Source: Mangrovihabitans endophyticus
Lineage (GTDB): Bacteria > Actinomycetota > Actinomycetes > Mycobacteriales > Micromonosporaceae
NCBI RefSeq assembly: GCF_014646155.1
Contig: NZ_BMMX01000005.1
Coordinates: 124,001-188,000 of the forward strand
Reading direction: 5' to 3'
DNA: 64,000 bases
Below, one piece after another: positions 8,664 through 16,753 of the stretch. A program made the translations under genes and the position numbers. The notes under the pieces were generated by a model, which saw only the letters and a program-made list of their open reading frames with translations, had not been told where the DNA came from and ran no database searches. Position 1 is the first letter of the stretch. Each line of letters begins with the position of its first letter.

Positions 8664-9170
8664 ATGAGTGCGGTGGAGGCGTTCAACGCTCTGCCCGCCG
8701 ACCGGCTCGCGGCCGATCTGCGGGCCTGCTGCGCCGCGCCCGCGTGGGGCGCCGCCGTGGCCGCCCGCCGCCCGTACCCGGACGTGGCCGCCGTGCTGTC
8801 CGCCGGCGATGCCGCCTCGGCCGCCTTGAACTGGGACGACGTGCGCACCGCGATGTCCGCGCATCCGCGCATCGGGGAGCGACCCGGCGGCGCGGGCGCC
8901 GAGGCCGCCTGGTCGCGGCGGGAGCAGGAGGCCGCCCGCACCGGGGACGAGGCGCTGACCACCGCGCTGGTGCGGGCCAACTGGGCGTACGAGGAACGCT
9001 TCGGGCACGTCTTTCTGATCTTCGCCACCGGAAAGGGGCCCGAGGAGATTCTGGGCGAGGCCCGGCGCCGGCTGGGCAACGACGAGCAGACCGAGCGCGC
9101 GGAAGTCGCGGAGGAGCTCCGCAAGATCGCGCGGCTGCGGTTGGAGAGGCTGCTGGATGCCCTCGGATGA
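8664..9170 (+). CDS. uraD: OHCU decarboxylase
   Basis: 168 aa. It converts 2-oxo-4-hydroxy-4-carboxy-5-ureidoimidazoline to (S)-allantoin, the last step of urate degradation. The catalytic SAHPRIGE motif (active-site His) and the ANWAYEERFGHVFLIFATGK segment typical of the family are present. The ATG at 8664 lies 11 bases after GGGAGG; the earlier GTG codons overlap that site. It is the first gene of a tight plus-strand operon with uraH, urate oxidase and 8-oxoguanine deaminase, and its end overlaps uraH by 14 bases. Confidence 0.92.
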   Translation: MSAVEAFNALPADRLAADLRACCAAPAWGAAVAARRPYPDVAAVLSAGDAASAALNWDDVRTAMSAHPRIGERPGGAGAEAAWSRREQEAARTGDEALTTALVRANWAYEERFGHVFLIFATGKGPEEILGEARRRLGNDEQTERAEVAEELRKIARLRLERLLDALG

Positions 9171-9519
9171 CGGCACCGATCCGGACTTCTACACCCGGAT
9201 CTCCACACACATCCTGGACACCGCGCTCGGCGAGCCCGCCCGGGACGTGTATGTGCGGCTGGAGCGGCACGACACCGACGGCTGGCGGACGCTCGCGGAG
9301 GGGCACACGGACGCCGACGGCCGGTTGCGGCACCGGGTGCCGGTCCGCGATTGGCAGGCGGGCGGATACCGGCTGGTGTTCTACGTGGAGCCCTATCTGG
9401 GCGGTGACGCGTTCTTCCCGGAGATCACCATCGCCTTCCATGTGCACGACGCGGAGCGGCACTATCACGTGCCGTTGTTGTTGAGCCGGTACGGCTACAC
9501 CACCTATCGAGGGAGCTGA
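9157..9519 (+). CDS. uraH: 5-hydroxyisourate hydrolase (transthyretin-like)
   Basis: 120 aa, the usual size for a single-domain HIU hydrolase. It hydrolyses 5-hydroxyisourate, the urate oxidase product, to OHCU. The conserved ISTHILDTALGEPA N-terminus supplies the first active-site His, and the diagnostic C-terminus YRGS follows HYHVPLLLSRYGYTT. It overlaps uraD by 14 bases, and urate oxidase starts one base after its stop. Reaction order is therefore urate oxidase, this enzyme, then UraD. Confidence 0.95.
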   Translation: MPSDDGTDPDFYTRISTHILDTALGEPARDVYVRLERHDTDGWRTLAEGHTDADGRLRHRVPVRDWQAGGYRLVFYVEPYLGGDAFFPEITIAFHVHDAERHYHVPLLLSRYGYTTYRGS

Positions 9520-9520
9520 C

Positions 9521-10381
9521 GTGGCGATCGTGCTCGGGCCGAACCGGTACGGCAAGGCGGAGACCCGCCTGGTGCGTGTGGTGCGCGACGGCGACACGCA
9601 CACGCTGGCCGACCTGAACGTCAGCGTGGCGCTCTCCGGTGACCTGGCGGCCACGCACCTGACCGGGGACAACGCGGGTGTGCTGCCGACCGACACGATG
9701 AAGAACACGGTCTACGCGTTCGCCAAGGAGCACGGCGTGGCGGAGCCGGAGGAGTTCGGGCTGCTGCTGGCGCGCCACTTCGTGACCACGCAGCCGCAGG
9801 TGTCCGCCGCGCGGGTGGCCCTGGAGTCGTACGGGTGGAGCCGCCTGGGCCCGCACTCGTTCCGGCGGGACGGGGCGTGCACGCGTACCGCGACGGTGAC
9901 GGTGACCGCGAACGCGGCGCAGGTGGTCTCCGGGGTGTCCGGCCTGGTGCTGTTGAACACCACGGCGTCGGAGTTTCACGGCTTCCCGCGCGACAGGTAC
10001 ACGACGCTGCCGGAGACCACCGACCGGATCCTGGCCACCGCGGTGGACGCCCGCTGGCGGCACCGATCCGCGGACGCCGGCTGGGCGGCGTCGTTCGCCG
10101 GCGCGGTGGAGGCCATGACGACGGCGTTCGTGCGTACGTACAGCCACTCGCTGCAGCAGACGCTGTTCTCCATGGGCAGCCGGGTGCTGGAGACCCGCCC
10201 GGAGATCGCGGAGATCCGGCTGGCGTTGCCGAACAAGCATCACTACCTGGTGGACCTGAGCCCGTTCGGGCTGGCCAACGACAACGAGGTGTTCATCGCC
10301 GGTGATCGCCCGTACGGGCTGATCGAAGGAACCGTGACCCGCGACGACGTGCCGCCGGCGGACGCGGAGTGGTACCGGTGA
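9521..10381 (+). CDS. uox: Urate oxidase (uricase)
   Basis: 286 aa from the GTG at 9521, which has a GGGAGCTGAC upstream region. It is a cofactor-free uricase that oxidises urate to 5-hydroxyisourate with O2. Family features are LGPNRYGKAETRLVRV, the catalytic Lys/Thr region VLPTDTMKNTVYAFAKEHG, and the signature LPNKHHYLVDLSPFGL near residues 230-250. The stop overlaps the GTG of the downstream deaminase (GTGA). Confidence 0.95.
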   Translation: MAIVLGPNRYGKAETRLVRVVRDGDTHTLADLNVSVALSGDLAATHLTGDNAGVLPTDTMKNTVYAFAKEHGVAEPEEFGLLLARHFVTTQPQVSAARVALESYGWSRLGPHSFRRDGACTRTATVTVTANAAQVVSGVSGLVLLNTTASEFHGFPRDRYTTLPETTDRILATAVDARWRHRSADAGWAASFAGAVEAMTTAFVRTYSHSLQQTLFSMGSRVLETRPEIAEIRLALPNKHHYLVDLSPFGLANDNEVFIAGDRPYGLIEGTVTRDDVPPADAEWYR

Positions 10382-11733
10382 TCGTCGTCGAGAACGTCGC
10401 GATCGCCTGCGTGGACGCGGCCGGCACCGAACACGCCGACGGGCACGTGGTGGTCGGCGACGACGGCCGGATTGTCTCGGTCGGGGCGGGCCGCGCCGAC
10501 GAGCCCGCGGGCGAGGTGCGCCGCGTCGACGGCACCGGTTGCCTGGTCACGCCGGGGCTGGTGAACACTCATCACCATCTCTATCAGTGGGCCACCCGGG
10601 GGTTGGCGCTGGACGAGACGCTGTTCGGCTGGCTCACCACGCTGTACCCGATCTGGGCCCGGCTGGATGCCGAGACGGTCGGGGCGGCGGCCGGTGCCGG
10701 GCTGGGCTGGCTGGCGCTGTCCGGGTGCACCACCACGATGGACCATCACTACGTGTTCCCGCGCGACGGCGGTGACGTGCTGGAGGCGGAGATCGCCGCG
10801 GCCCGGCGGCTGGGCCTGCGTTTCCATCCGACCCGCGGGTCGATGGACCTGGGCCAGGCGGACGGTGGCCTGCCGCCGGACAGCGTGGTGGAGGACACCG
10901 ACGCGGCGCTGGCCGCCACCGAGGCGGCCATCGACCGCTGGCACGACCCGTCGCCGGAGTCGATGCTGCAGATCGCGGTGGCGCCCTGCTCGCCGTTCTC
11001 GGTGACCGGCCGGCTGATGAGCGAGGCGGCCGAGCTGGCCCGCCGCAAGGGCGTGCGGCTGCACACGCACCTGGCGGAGACCGACGACGAGGACGATTTC
11101 TGCGCGCAGCGCTTCGGGTGCACTCCGGTCGAGTACGCCGAACGGCTCGGCTGGCTCGGCGCGGACGTGTGGCTGGCGCACGGCGTGCACCTGGACGACG
11201 CGGCCATCGCGCGGCTGGGCGCCACCGGTACGGGCGTGGCGCACTGCCCGAGCTCGAACGCCCGCCTGGGCGCGGGCGCGGCCCGGGTGCCGGAACTGTT
11301 GCGCGCGGGCGTGCCGGTGGGGCTGGGCGTGGACGGCGCCGCCTCGCAGGAGGCGTCGCACCTGGGCGCGGAGTTGCGGCAGGCGCTCTACACCGCGCGC
11401 ACCCGCGGTGGCCCCGGCGCGATGGACGCCCGGACCGCGCTGCGGCTGGGCACCATGGGCGGGGCGCGCTGCCTGGGCCGCGCGGACCACATCGGTTCCC
11501 TGGAACCGGGCAAACTGGCGGACCTGGTGATGTGGCGGCTCGACGGGCTGGGCCACGACGGGATCGACGATCCGGTGGCGGCGTTGGTGTTCGGCCCGCC
11601 GGCGCCGGTGGAGCTGGCGCTGGTCGGCGGCCGGCCGGTGGTCGAGGGCGGGGCGCTGGTGCATGCGGACGCGGCGGAACTGACGCGGGCGGCGGGGCGC
11701 GCACACCGCCGGCTGATGGCGGCGACACGCTGA
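10378..11733 (+). CDS. 8-oxoguanine deaminase (ATZ/TRZ amidohydrolase)
   Basis: About 451 aa from the GTG at 10378, overlapping the urate oxidase stop. It is a metal-dependent cytosine-deaminase-like amidohydrolase: VNTHHHLYQW supplies the metal His pair, followed by HTHLAETDDE, WLAHGVHL, CPSSNARLG and LGVDGAASQE (metal Asp). The overall sequence is that of the 8-oxoguanine deaminase subgroup, which makes urate from 8-oxoguanine. That fits its place as the last gene of a urate-degrading operon. Other ATZ/TRZ substrates are possible but less likely given the context. Confidence 0.85.
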   Translation: MIVVENVAIACVDAAGTEHADGHVVVGDDGRIVSVGAGRADEPAGEVRRVDGTGCLVTPGLVNTHHHLYQWATRGLALDETLFGWLTTLYPIWARLDAETVGAAAGAGLGWLALSGCTTTMDHHYVFPRDGGDVLEAEIAAARRLGLRFHPTRGSMDLGQADGGLPPDSVVEDTDAALAATEAAIDRWHDPSPESMLQIAVAPCSPFSVTGRLMSEAAELARRKGVRLHTHLAETDDEDDFCAQRFGCTPVEYAERLGWLGADVWLAHGVHLDDAAIARLGATGTGVAHCPSSNARLGAGAARVPELLRAGVPVGLGVDGAASQEASHLGAELRQALYTARTRGGPGAMDARTALRLGTMGGARCLGRADHIGSLEPGKLADLVMWRLDGLGHDGIDDPVAALVFGPPAPVELALVGGRPVVEGGALVHADAAELTRAAGRAHRRLMAATR

Positions 11734-12062
11734 GGACCCGCCGTCATCCGCCGAGCCGGCCGACGGTGGGTGACGCTGAGCGTGTGTGGCGGTACGGTCC
11801 GCAGTCTTTTGGCCTCTCTATTCCGGCCATGACGTCAACGGGCTCGGCGATGTGCCTCGCCACGGTGAAAAGGTTCAGCGATCCGGACCGTTGAAGGCCG
11901 CGAACTGACATCCCGAAAATTCCTGATAACCGGCTCTATTTCGGCGGAGGAGGATCCGGGGACGGCGACCATCCGACCGCGTCCGTGAGATCGAAAAAGG
12001 CCGGCGGCGATCTCGCCGATACGGTGACCGGGCGGCGGCACCCAGCGCCTCGGCGTAGAGGT
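11734..12062. other. 329-bp spacer between convergent gene ends
   Basis: No gene is supported here. The spacer lies between the end of the deaminase gene and the end of the minus-strand SDR gene. An imperfect pairing CCGCCGTC/GACGGTGG at about 11737-11768 could act as a weak terminator. The stretch is visibly richer in A/T than the purine genes and marks the left edge of the acyl cassette. Confidence 0.4.
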
Positions 12063-12806
12063 TCAGAGCGTGCCTCCGCCGTCGACCCTCAGCACCTGGC
12101 CGGTGATCCAGCCGGCACGGTCGGACAGGAGGAAGGCCGCCGCCTCTGCGATGTCCTCCGGGGTGCCGAATCGTCCCAAGGGGATGCGGGTCAGGCGCTC
12201 CGCCCGCTTGGAAGCCGGAATTTCCTCCATCATGTTCGTTGAAGTAATACCGGGTGCGACGACGTTCACGCGAATTCCGTATCGGGCTAATTCGATGGCC
12301 AGCGACCTGCTCATTCCGATGATTCCGGCTTTGCTGGCCGCGTAGTTACTCATCGTCAAAAAGCCGTCGATGCCGACGATTGACGAGATGTTGACGATGG
12401 CACCGCGGCGGCGCCGCATCATTGCGAATGTAGCGGATTGGCAAACGTTGAAGGATCCCGTGAGGTTTGTTTCGATAACCGCCGACCAGGATTCGGGGGA
12501 CATCATCGCGGCCGGTCCGTTACGGGTGAGGGCGGCGTTGTTGACCACTGCGATGATCGGCCCGAGTTCGTCTTCGGTGCGCTGAACCCACTGCTCGACG
12601 GCCGTTCGATCGCGTACGTCGCATTGGCTGAGCTGGTACTTTACGCCCTGGTCGGCTAGCCTGCTCGCGAGTTCGTCGGCTTCCGCCGAGTCGCTGCGAG
12701 AGCAGCCGGCGATCGAGTATCCCTCGCGGGCCAGGCGGAGTGCCAACGCACGGCCAATGCCGCGAGAAGCTCCTGTGACGAGCGCAACTCCGGGTTCATC
12801 TGGCAT
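12063..12806 (-). CDS. SDR-family 3-oxoacyl-ACP reductase (FabG-like)
   Basis: 247 aa. It is a classical short-chain dehydrogenase: the NADP-binding TGASRGIGRALA, NNAALTRNG, the catalytic Ser in NISSIVG, YAASKAG (Tyr/Lys pair) and the C-terminal GWITGQVLRVDGGGTL. It is closest in style to FabG, which reduces 3-oxoacyl-ACP to 3-hydroxyacyl-ACP. It is divergent from the acyl cassette, with which it shares a 354-bp promoter region. It uses more A/T at third positions (GAATTTCC, AATTCGAT) than the purine genes, which suggests foreign origin. It probably supplies the ketoreduction step. Confidence 0.88.
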   Translation of the reverse strand: MPDEPGVALVTGASRGIGRALALRLAREGYSIAGCSRSDSAEADELASRLADQGVKYQLSQCDVRDRTAVEQWVQRTEDELGPIIAVVNNAALTRNGPAAMMSPESWSAVIETNLTGSFNVCQSATFAMMRRRRGAIVNISSIVGIDGFLTMSNYAASKAGIIGMSRSLAIELARYGIRVNVVAPGITSTNMMEEIPASKRAERLTRIPLGRFGTPEDIAEAAAFLLSDRAGWITGQVLRVDGGGTL

Positions 12807-12822
12807 TCTCGTACACCCCCAT
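12796..12822 (-). other. Possible 8-codon leader ORF (MGVYENAR)
   Basis: An ATG at 12822 lies 7-8 bases after GGAAG and opens an 8-codon reading frame, MGVYENAR, that ends at TGA 12798-12796. It overlaps the ATG of the SDR gene (12806) in another frame. The SDR start itself has only GGGGGT upstream. The leader could couple translation. This is sequence-only evidence. Confidence 0.3.
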
Positions 12823-12864
12823 GGTTGATCTTCCTGCTTACTCGTCGACCCTGATCACCATCGA

Positions 12865-12893
12865 TTTATACCGGCGTCGAGGTCAAATTCCAA
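12865..12893 (-). promoter_or_regulatory. Sigma-70-type promoter for the SDR gene
   Basis: On the minus strand TTGGAA (12893-12888) is separated by exactly 17 bases from TATAAA (12870-12865). A start site near 12858 gives a leader of about 50 bases before the ATG at 12806. It is one of the best consensus matches in the window. Confidence 0.6.
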
Positions 12894-13160
12894 CAGCGCG
12901 GCACAAATTCGCAGGTCATGACAGAAATTGATGATCATGATTTTTGAGGCTAGACATTGCGGACAGCTCGGAGCTAGCATTACCGTCGTCACGAAGATCC
13001 GTAGTCATTGTTGATCTCGGATTCTCCCACGGTGATCCGCCTCTCTTGCGGTGCACCGTTTCCCATTTGCCGCGCCGCCCGAAGGCGGTTTTCCGTGCTG
13101 CCTTGAGGGCGGCGCGCATCGTGCCCGCAGAGTCGGAGATCGCAAGAGACGGAGGCTTAC
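12894..13160 (+). promoter_or_regulatory. Leader region of the acyl cassette
   Basis: This is the plus-strand leader upstream of the halogenase-like gene and is A/T-richer than its surroundings. I see no convincing -35/-10 pair on this strand. A small hairpin CCGCC-CGAA-GGCGG followed by TTTT lies at 13074-13091, about 70 bases before the start codon, and could be a weak attenuator. A good ribosome binding site, GACGGAGG, precedes ATG 13161. A longer frame across this region (from 12944) is not coding. Confidence 0.35.
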
Positions 13161-14573
13161 ATGGCCAAACGAGTGCTGGTGATCGGCGGGGGCCCGGGGG
13201 GTTCCACCGCGGCGGCGTTGCTCGCGAAACACGGGCAACAGGTGCAACTTCTCGAGCGGGAGACCTTCCCCCGGTACAAGGTCGGAGAGTCGCTCGCCTC
13301 GGCTTGCCGCGTAGTGCTGGAGTTGAGCGGAGCGGTAGCCAAGGTCGACGCCCAGGGCTTCCCGGACAAGACCGGCGCGCTGCTGCGCTGGGGCCAGGAA
13401 GAGGACTGGGCCATCGACTGGCAGGCCCTGTTCGGGTCCAATGTGGCCTCGTGGCAGGTGGAAAGGGAGGACTTCGACGCCATCCTGCTCGACCATGCCG
13501 CGGAGACCGGTGTCGACGTCCGCCAGAACGCGACGGTCCGCGAGGTGCATTTCGGCGACGACGGGCGGCCGTACGCCGCGACATGGGTCGACGGCGCCAG
13601 CGGCGAGACCCATCGCAGCGAGTTCGACGTCGTCATCGACGCGTCCGGGCGGGCCGGCGTGCTTTCGCAGCAGCACTTCGGTCTGCGCCGACATCACGAG
13701 ATCTTCCGGAACGTGGCTTTGTGGGGCTACTGGCAGGGCGGTTCTCTGTTGCCGGGCACACCGTCGGGTGGTCTCGACGTCATCTCGCATCCCGACGGGT
13801 GGTACTGGGTCATTCCCCTGCGCAAGGACCGCTACAGCGTCGGTTTCGTCACCCATAAGACAAACCTCGTCGAGCGCCGTCCGGCGCACTCCTCCCTGGA
13901 GGAGATGTTGCTGTCGATCGTGAACGAGTCGGAGTCGGTCCGCGGCCTGCTGTCGGAGGGCAGCTTCTGCGGGAAGGCCCGCGTCGACCAGGACTACTCG
14001 TACGTCGCGGACCGGTTCTGCGGTGACGGCTACTACTTCGTCGGTGACGCGGCCTGCTTCCTCGACCCGTTGCTGGCCACCGGGGTACACCTGGCTTTGT
14101 ACAGCGGAATGTTGGCCGCCACCGCCATCCTGGCCGAGGACCGCGGCGAGGTGGAACCGGCCGAAGCGACCGCGTTCTACGAGACGCTCTACCGCAACGC
14201 CTACGCCCGGCTACTCGTCCTGGTCTCCGGTGTCTACGAGCAATACAAGGGCAAGGACAGCTACTTCTGGCTGGCGCAGCGGATGGTTCGCGAACAGTCC
14301 GACTCGGCGGATCCGTCGAAGGCCGCGTTCGTCGAGATCGTGGCCGGCTTCAGCGATCTGAGGGATGCGTCCAGTCCCGGTGGTACCACGCCGATGACCG
14401 GGCTGCTCGCCGAGGCGCAGCGCGCGGTCGACCGGGTCAACGCCACCGCTCCGCGCGGGGCGTCGAGCCTGGCCTCCCTGCGCATCGATCCGAGCGATCT
14501 GCACGACAAGGCGACCGGTCTCTATCTCGTCACCAAACCCGAACTCGGCATCAGGCGCGGACGTCCGGCGTGA
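13161..14573 (+). CDS. Flavin-dependent halogenase-like oxidoreductase
   Basis: 470 aa. It has an N-terminal FAD fold with GGGPGGS (residues 9-15) and LLERETFPRYKVGES. The WxWxIP signature of flavin halogenases is present as WYWVIP (214-219). Lys70, in GFPDKTGALLRWG, sits where the family has its proposed catalytic lysine. YYFVGDAACFLDPLLATGVH (from about residue 292) is the second FAD motif; its form resembles CmlS/PltA-type halogenases that act on carrier-bound substrates. An ACP gene follows after 32 bases, which fits tethered halogenation. Chlorination is inferred; a flavin monooxygenase or dehydrogenase role is possible. No flavin reductase is nearby. Confidence 0.75.
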   Translation: MAKRVLVIGGGPGGSTAAALLAKHGQQVQLLERETFPRYKVGESLASACRVVLELSGAVAKVDAQGFPDKTGALLRWGQEEDWAIDWQALFGSNVASWQVEREDFDAILLDHAAETGVDVRQNATVREVHFGDDGRPYAATWVDGASGETHRSEFDVVIDASGRAGVLSQQHFGLRRHHEIFRNVALWGYWQGGSLLPGTPSGGLDVISHPDGWYWVIPLRKDRYSVGFVTHKTNLVERRPAHSSLEEMLLSIVNESESVRGLLSEGSFCGKARVDQDYSYVADRFCGDGYYFVGDAACFLDPLLATGVHLALYSGMLAATAILAEDRGEVEPAEATAFYETLYRNAYARLLVLVSGVYEQYKGKDSYFWLAQRMVREQSDSADPSKAAFVEIVAGFSDLRDASSPGGTTPMTGLLAEAQRAVDRVNATAPRGASSLASLRIDPSDLHDKATGLYLVTKPELGIRRGRPA

Positions 14574-14605
14574 CTTCCCGTACAACAACCGGAAAGGAGA
14601 ACCCC

Positions 14606-14884
14606 ATGAGTGGCGGAGTTCAAGAGATCGCGGACTGGCTTCTGGTGCAGAGCGGCGCTCCGAAAGGCGCCGCGCCGATCGACCGCGACCAGGACCTGTT
14701 CGAAAGCGGCGTGCTGAGCTCATTGCAGGTGATGGAACTCATCGTCATGATCGAGCAGGCCAGCGGCAAGCGGGTCGATCGGTTGAGCATCGGTCCCGGC
14801 GATCTGAACACCATCGACCAGATCGAGCAGCGGTTCTTCGACCCGGCGCCCACGGAGAGCGAACAGGCGCGTGCCGCGGGCTGA
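14606..14884 (+). CDS. Acyl carrier protein
   Basis: 92 aa from ATG 14606, preceded by GGAAAGGAG. It is a single carrier domain: DQDLFESGVLSSLQVMELI carries the phosphopantetheine site, where Ser39 of LSSL aligns with the Ser of DSL/DSF. The end, LNTIDQIEQRFF, is typical of helix 4. The SGVLSSL form is closer to stand-alone aminoacyl/starter carrier proteins than to housekeeping AcpP. It follows the halogenase-like gene closely and overlaps the hydrolase by 14 bases, so it is probably the tether for the whole cassette. No phosphopantetheinyl transferase is in the window. Confidence 0.88.
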   Translation: MSGGVQEIADWLLVQSGAPKGAAPIDRDQDLFESGVLSSLQVMELIVMIEQASGKRVDRLSIGPGDLNTIDQIEQRFFDPAPTESEQARAAG

Positions 14885-15698
14885 GTTCGGGTCCACTCGG
14901 GTCGAGAGCAACGGAGCGCGGCTCGCCTACAAACGCAACGGTAGCGGGCCGCCCGTCCTGCTCATCGCGCCCGCGGGTTCCCGGGCGACGATCTGGTACC
15001 GCTACCAGGTGCCGGCTCTGGTCGGTGCCGGCTACCAGGTAGTGACGTACGACCAGCGCGGCATGCCACCAACGACGGGTTCCGGTGAGCCCTGCGACGT
15101 GGCCACGCTGAGCGCCGACGCGGCCGTGCTCATCGAGACCCTGGACCTGCGGGGGTGCCGGGTTGTCGGTGCGTCGCTGGGTGCACTGGTGGCCCAGGAA
15201 CTCGCCGCCACCCGGCCGGAACTGGTGGCCACGCTGGCGTTGCTCGGCACGCGGGGGGCGCCGGACGCCTTCCGTACCGCTCTCGCACGGGGCCAAGCCG
15301 AGGACCTACGGCACGGCCCGGGTGGCCGGCTCTTCCCGGCCGTGATGTCGCTGCCGCTGCTGTTCGCTCCGGGAAGCCTTACCGACGCCACCTTTGTGGA
15401 GGAGTGGCTCATGGGATTGCGACACCTCGCGCCACAGGGAGAGGGCCCGGCCGCTCAGTTCGAGGCCACTGCCGACTACGGCGGTCTCAAGGATCCGAGC
15501 GCCGTGGTCTGCCCGACGCTGGTCGTCTCCTTCGCCCATGACGTGATCATGCCGCCGGACGGTGGTGCGGACGTCGCCGCCGCGGTGCGGCACGGGGTCC
15601 ATCACGTGATCGCCGATCGCGGGCACTTCGGATTCGTCGAGCCACCCGATCTGGTCAGCCCACTGCTGATCGGCTTCTTCGCGGGCGGCGCTCGGTGA
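14871..15698 (+). CDS. Alpha/beta hydrolase, candidate thioesterase
   Basis: 275 aa from GTG 14871, overlapping the ACP gene. The alpha/beta-hydrolase fold is evident: VLLIAPAGS, YDQRGMP, the nucleophile elbow GASLGALV (Ser102), the acid region VVSFAHDVIMPPD and the catalytic His in IADRGHFGFVE. Within the cassette it would plausibly release the acyl group from the ACP by hydrolysis or help form a ring. It could also be an esterase acting on a later product. It is coupled to the next gene by a GTGA overlap. Confidence 0.82.
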   Translation: MPRAEFGSTRVESNGARLAYKRNGSGPPVLLIAPAGSRATIWYRYQVPALVGAGYQVVTYDQRGMPPTTGSGEPCDVATLSADAAVLIETLDLRGCRVVGASLGALVAQELAATRPELVATLALLGTRGAPDAFRTALARGQAEDLRHGPGGRLFPAVMSLPLLFAPGSLTDATFVEEWLMGLRHLAPQGEGPAAQFEATADYGGLKDPSAVVCPTLVVSFAHDVIMPPDGGADVAAAVRHGVHHVIADRGHFGFVEPPDLVSPLLIGFFAGGAR

Positions 15699-16678
15699 AC
15701 CCCGGCACCGCTCTTCAGGTCGGCACCCCCGGGGAGCTGCGCACCCTCGGCCTGGTTCCGCAGGTCCGACGCGATCCGGGTGCCGGCGAGGTCGAGGTAC
15801 GCGTGGCCGCCGCAGGCCTCAATTTTGCCGACGTGCTGGTGGCGTTTGGCCTCTACCCGGTCGAGTCGGGTGCGCCGCCTGCCCTCGGGATGGACTGCGC
15901 CGGCGTTGTCGAACGGGTCGGTGAGGCGGTGGACGGACTGCGGCCCGGCGACCGGGTCGCCGTGGTCGGCGACGGCTGCCTCGCCGGGCACGTCACGGTC
16001 GCGGCGGAGCTGACGATGCGGATCCCCGACGCGATGGGGTTCACCGAGGCAGCGACGCTGCCGGTCGCGTTTCTCACCGCCTGGTATTCCCTGGTCCGCT
16101 GCGCCCACCTGTCGCCCGGCGAGAGTGTATTGATCCATTCAGCGACCGGTGGCGTCGGCGGCGCGGCGGTGCAGGTAGCACGCCTTCGCGGGGCCCGCGT
16201 TTTCGCCACCGCCGGCACCGAGGAGAAGCGGCGGCATCTGCACGAGCAGGGCGTCGCCGCGGTGTGGAACTCTCGCGCACTGGACTTCGGCGACGGGGTC
16301 CGAACGGCGACCGACGGCCACGGCGTGGACGTCGTGCTCAACTCGCTGCCTGGCCAGGCGTGGCGTGCCGGGCTGGAGGCGCTGGCCATACAGGGGCGGT
16401 TCCTGGAGCTGGGCAAGCGCGACATCTACGCGGATGCCGCGCTCGGGCTGTTCCCCTTCCGCCGGAACATCAGCCTGCACAGCATCGACATGATGCTGCT
16501 CGTACGGGTCTGCCGTTCCATGATCCGGGACCTCAACGACGAACTCGCGGTTCTGCTGGCCGATGGGAAGCTGGTGCCGCTGCCGTTCGTAACCATTCCG
16601 GTAAACCAAGCACAGGCCGCCTTCCGTTCGATGGCGAGCGGACGCCTCATGGGAAAGGTCGTTTTGACGCCAGAATAG
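15695..16678 (+). CDS. Stand-alone PKS-type enoylreductase (MDR family)
   Basis: 327 aa from GTG 15695 (GTGA overlap). It is a medium-chain reductase without structural zinc. The sequence follows the enoylreductase domain of modular PKSs rather than simple quinone reductases: AAGLNFADVLVAFGLYP, LGMDCAGVV, LPVAFLTAWYSLV, HSATGGVGGAAVQVAR (NADPH site), VVLNSLPGQ and FLELGKRDIY. It would reduce a 2-enoyl-ACP after the MaoC step. A free-standing PKS-like ER next to a free-standing ACP and KAS III is uncommon. Confidence 0.85.
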   Translation: MNPGTALQVGTPGELRTLGLVPQVRRDPGAGEVEVRVAAAGLNFADVLVAFGLYPVESGAPPALGMDCAGVVERVGEAVDGLRPGDRVAVVGDGCLAGHVTVAAELTMRIPDAMGFTEAATLPVAFLTAWYSLVRCAHLSPGESVLIHSATGGVGGAAVQVARLRGARVFATAGTEEKRRHLHEQGVAAVWNSRALDFGDGVRTATDGHGVDVVLNSLPGQAWRAGLEALAIQGRFLELGKRDIYADAALGLFPFRRNISLHSIDMMLLVRVCRSMIRDLNDELAVLLADGKLVPLPFVTIPVNQAQAAFRSMASGRLMGKVVLTPE

Positions 16679-16753
16679 ACATGACGTGCGATTTTTTGTC
16701 ATCGTGTACCATCCCTACCGTTTGCGGTATCCGATGGCAAAAGGAGTAGTGCG

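Noticed and set aside
12944..13858. 304-codon plus-strand frame across the cassette leader
   Set aside because: It overlaps the halogenase-like gene in another frame and has no ribosome binding site or family match.
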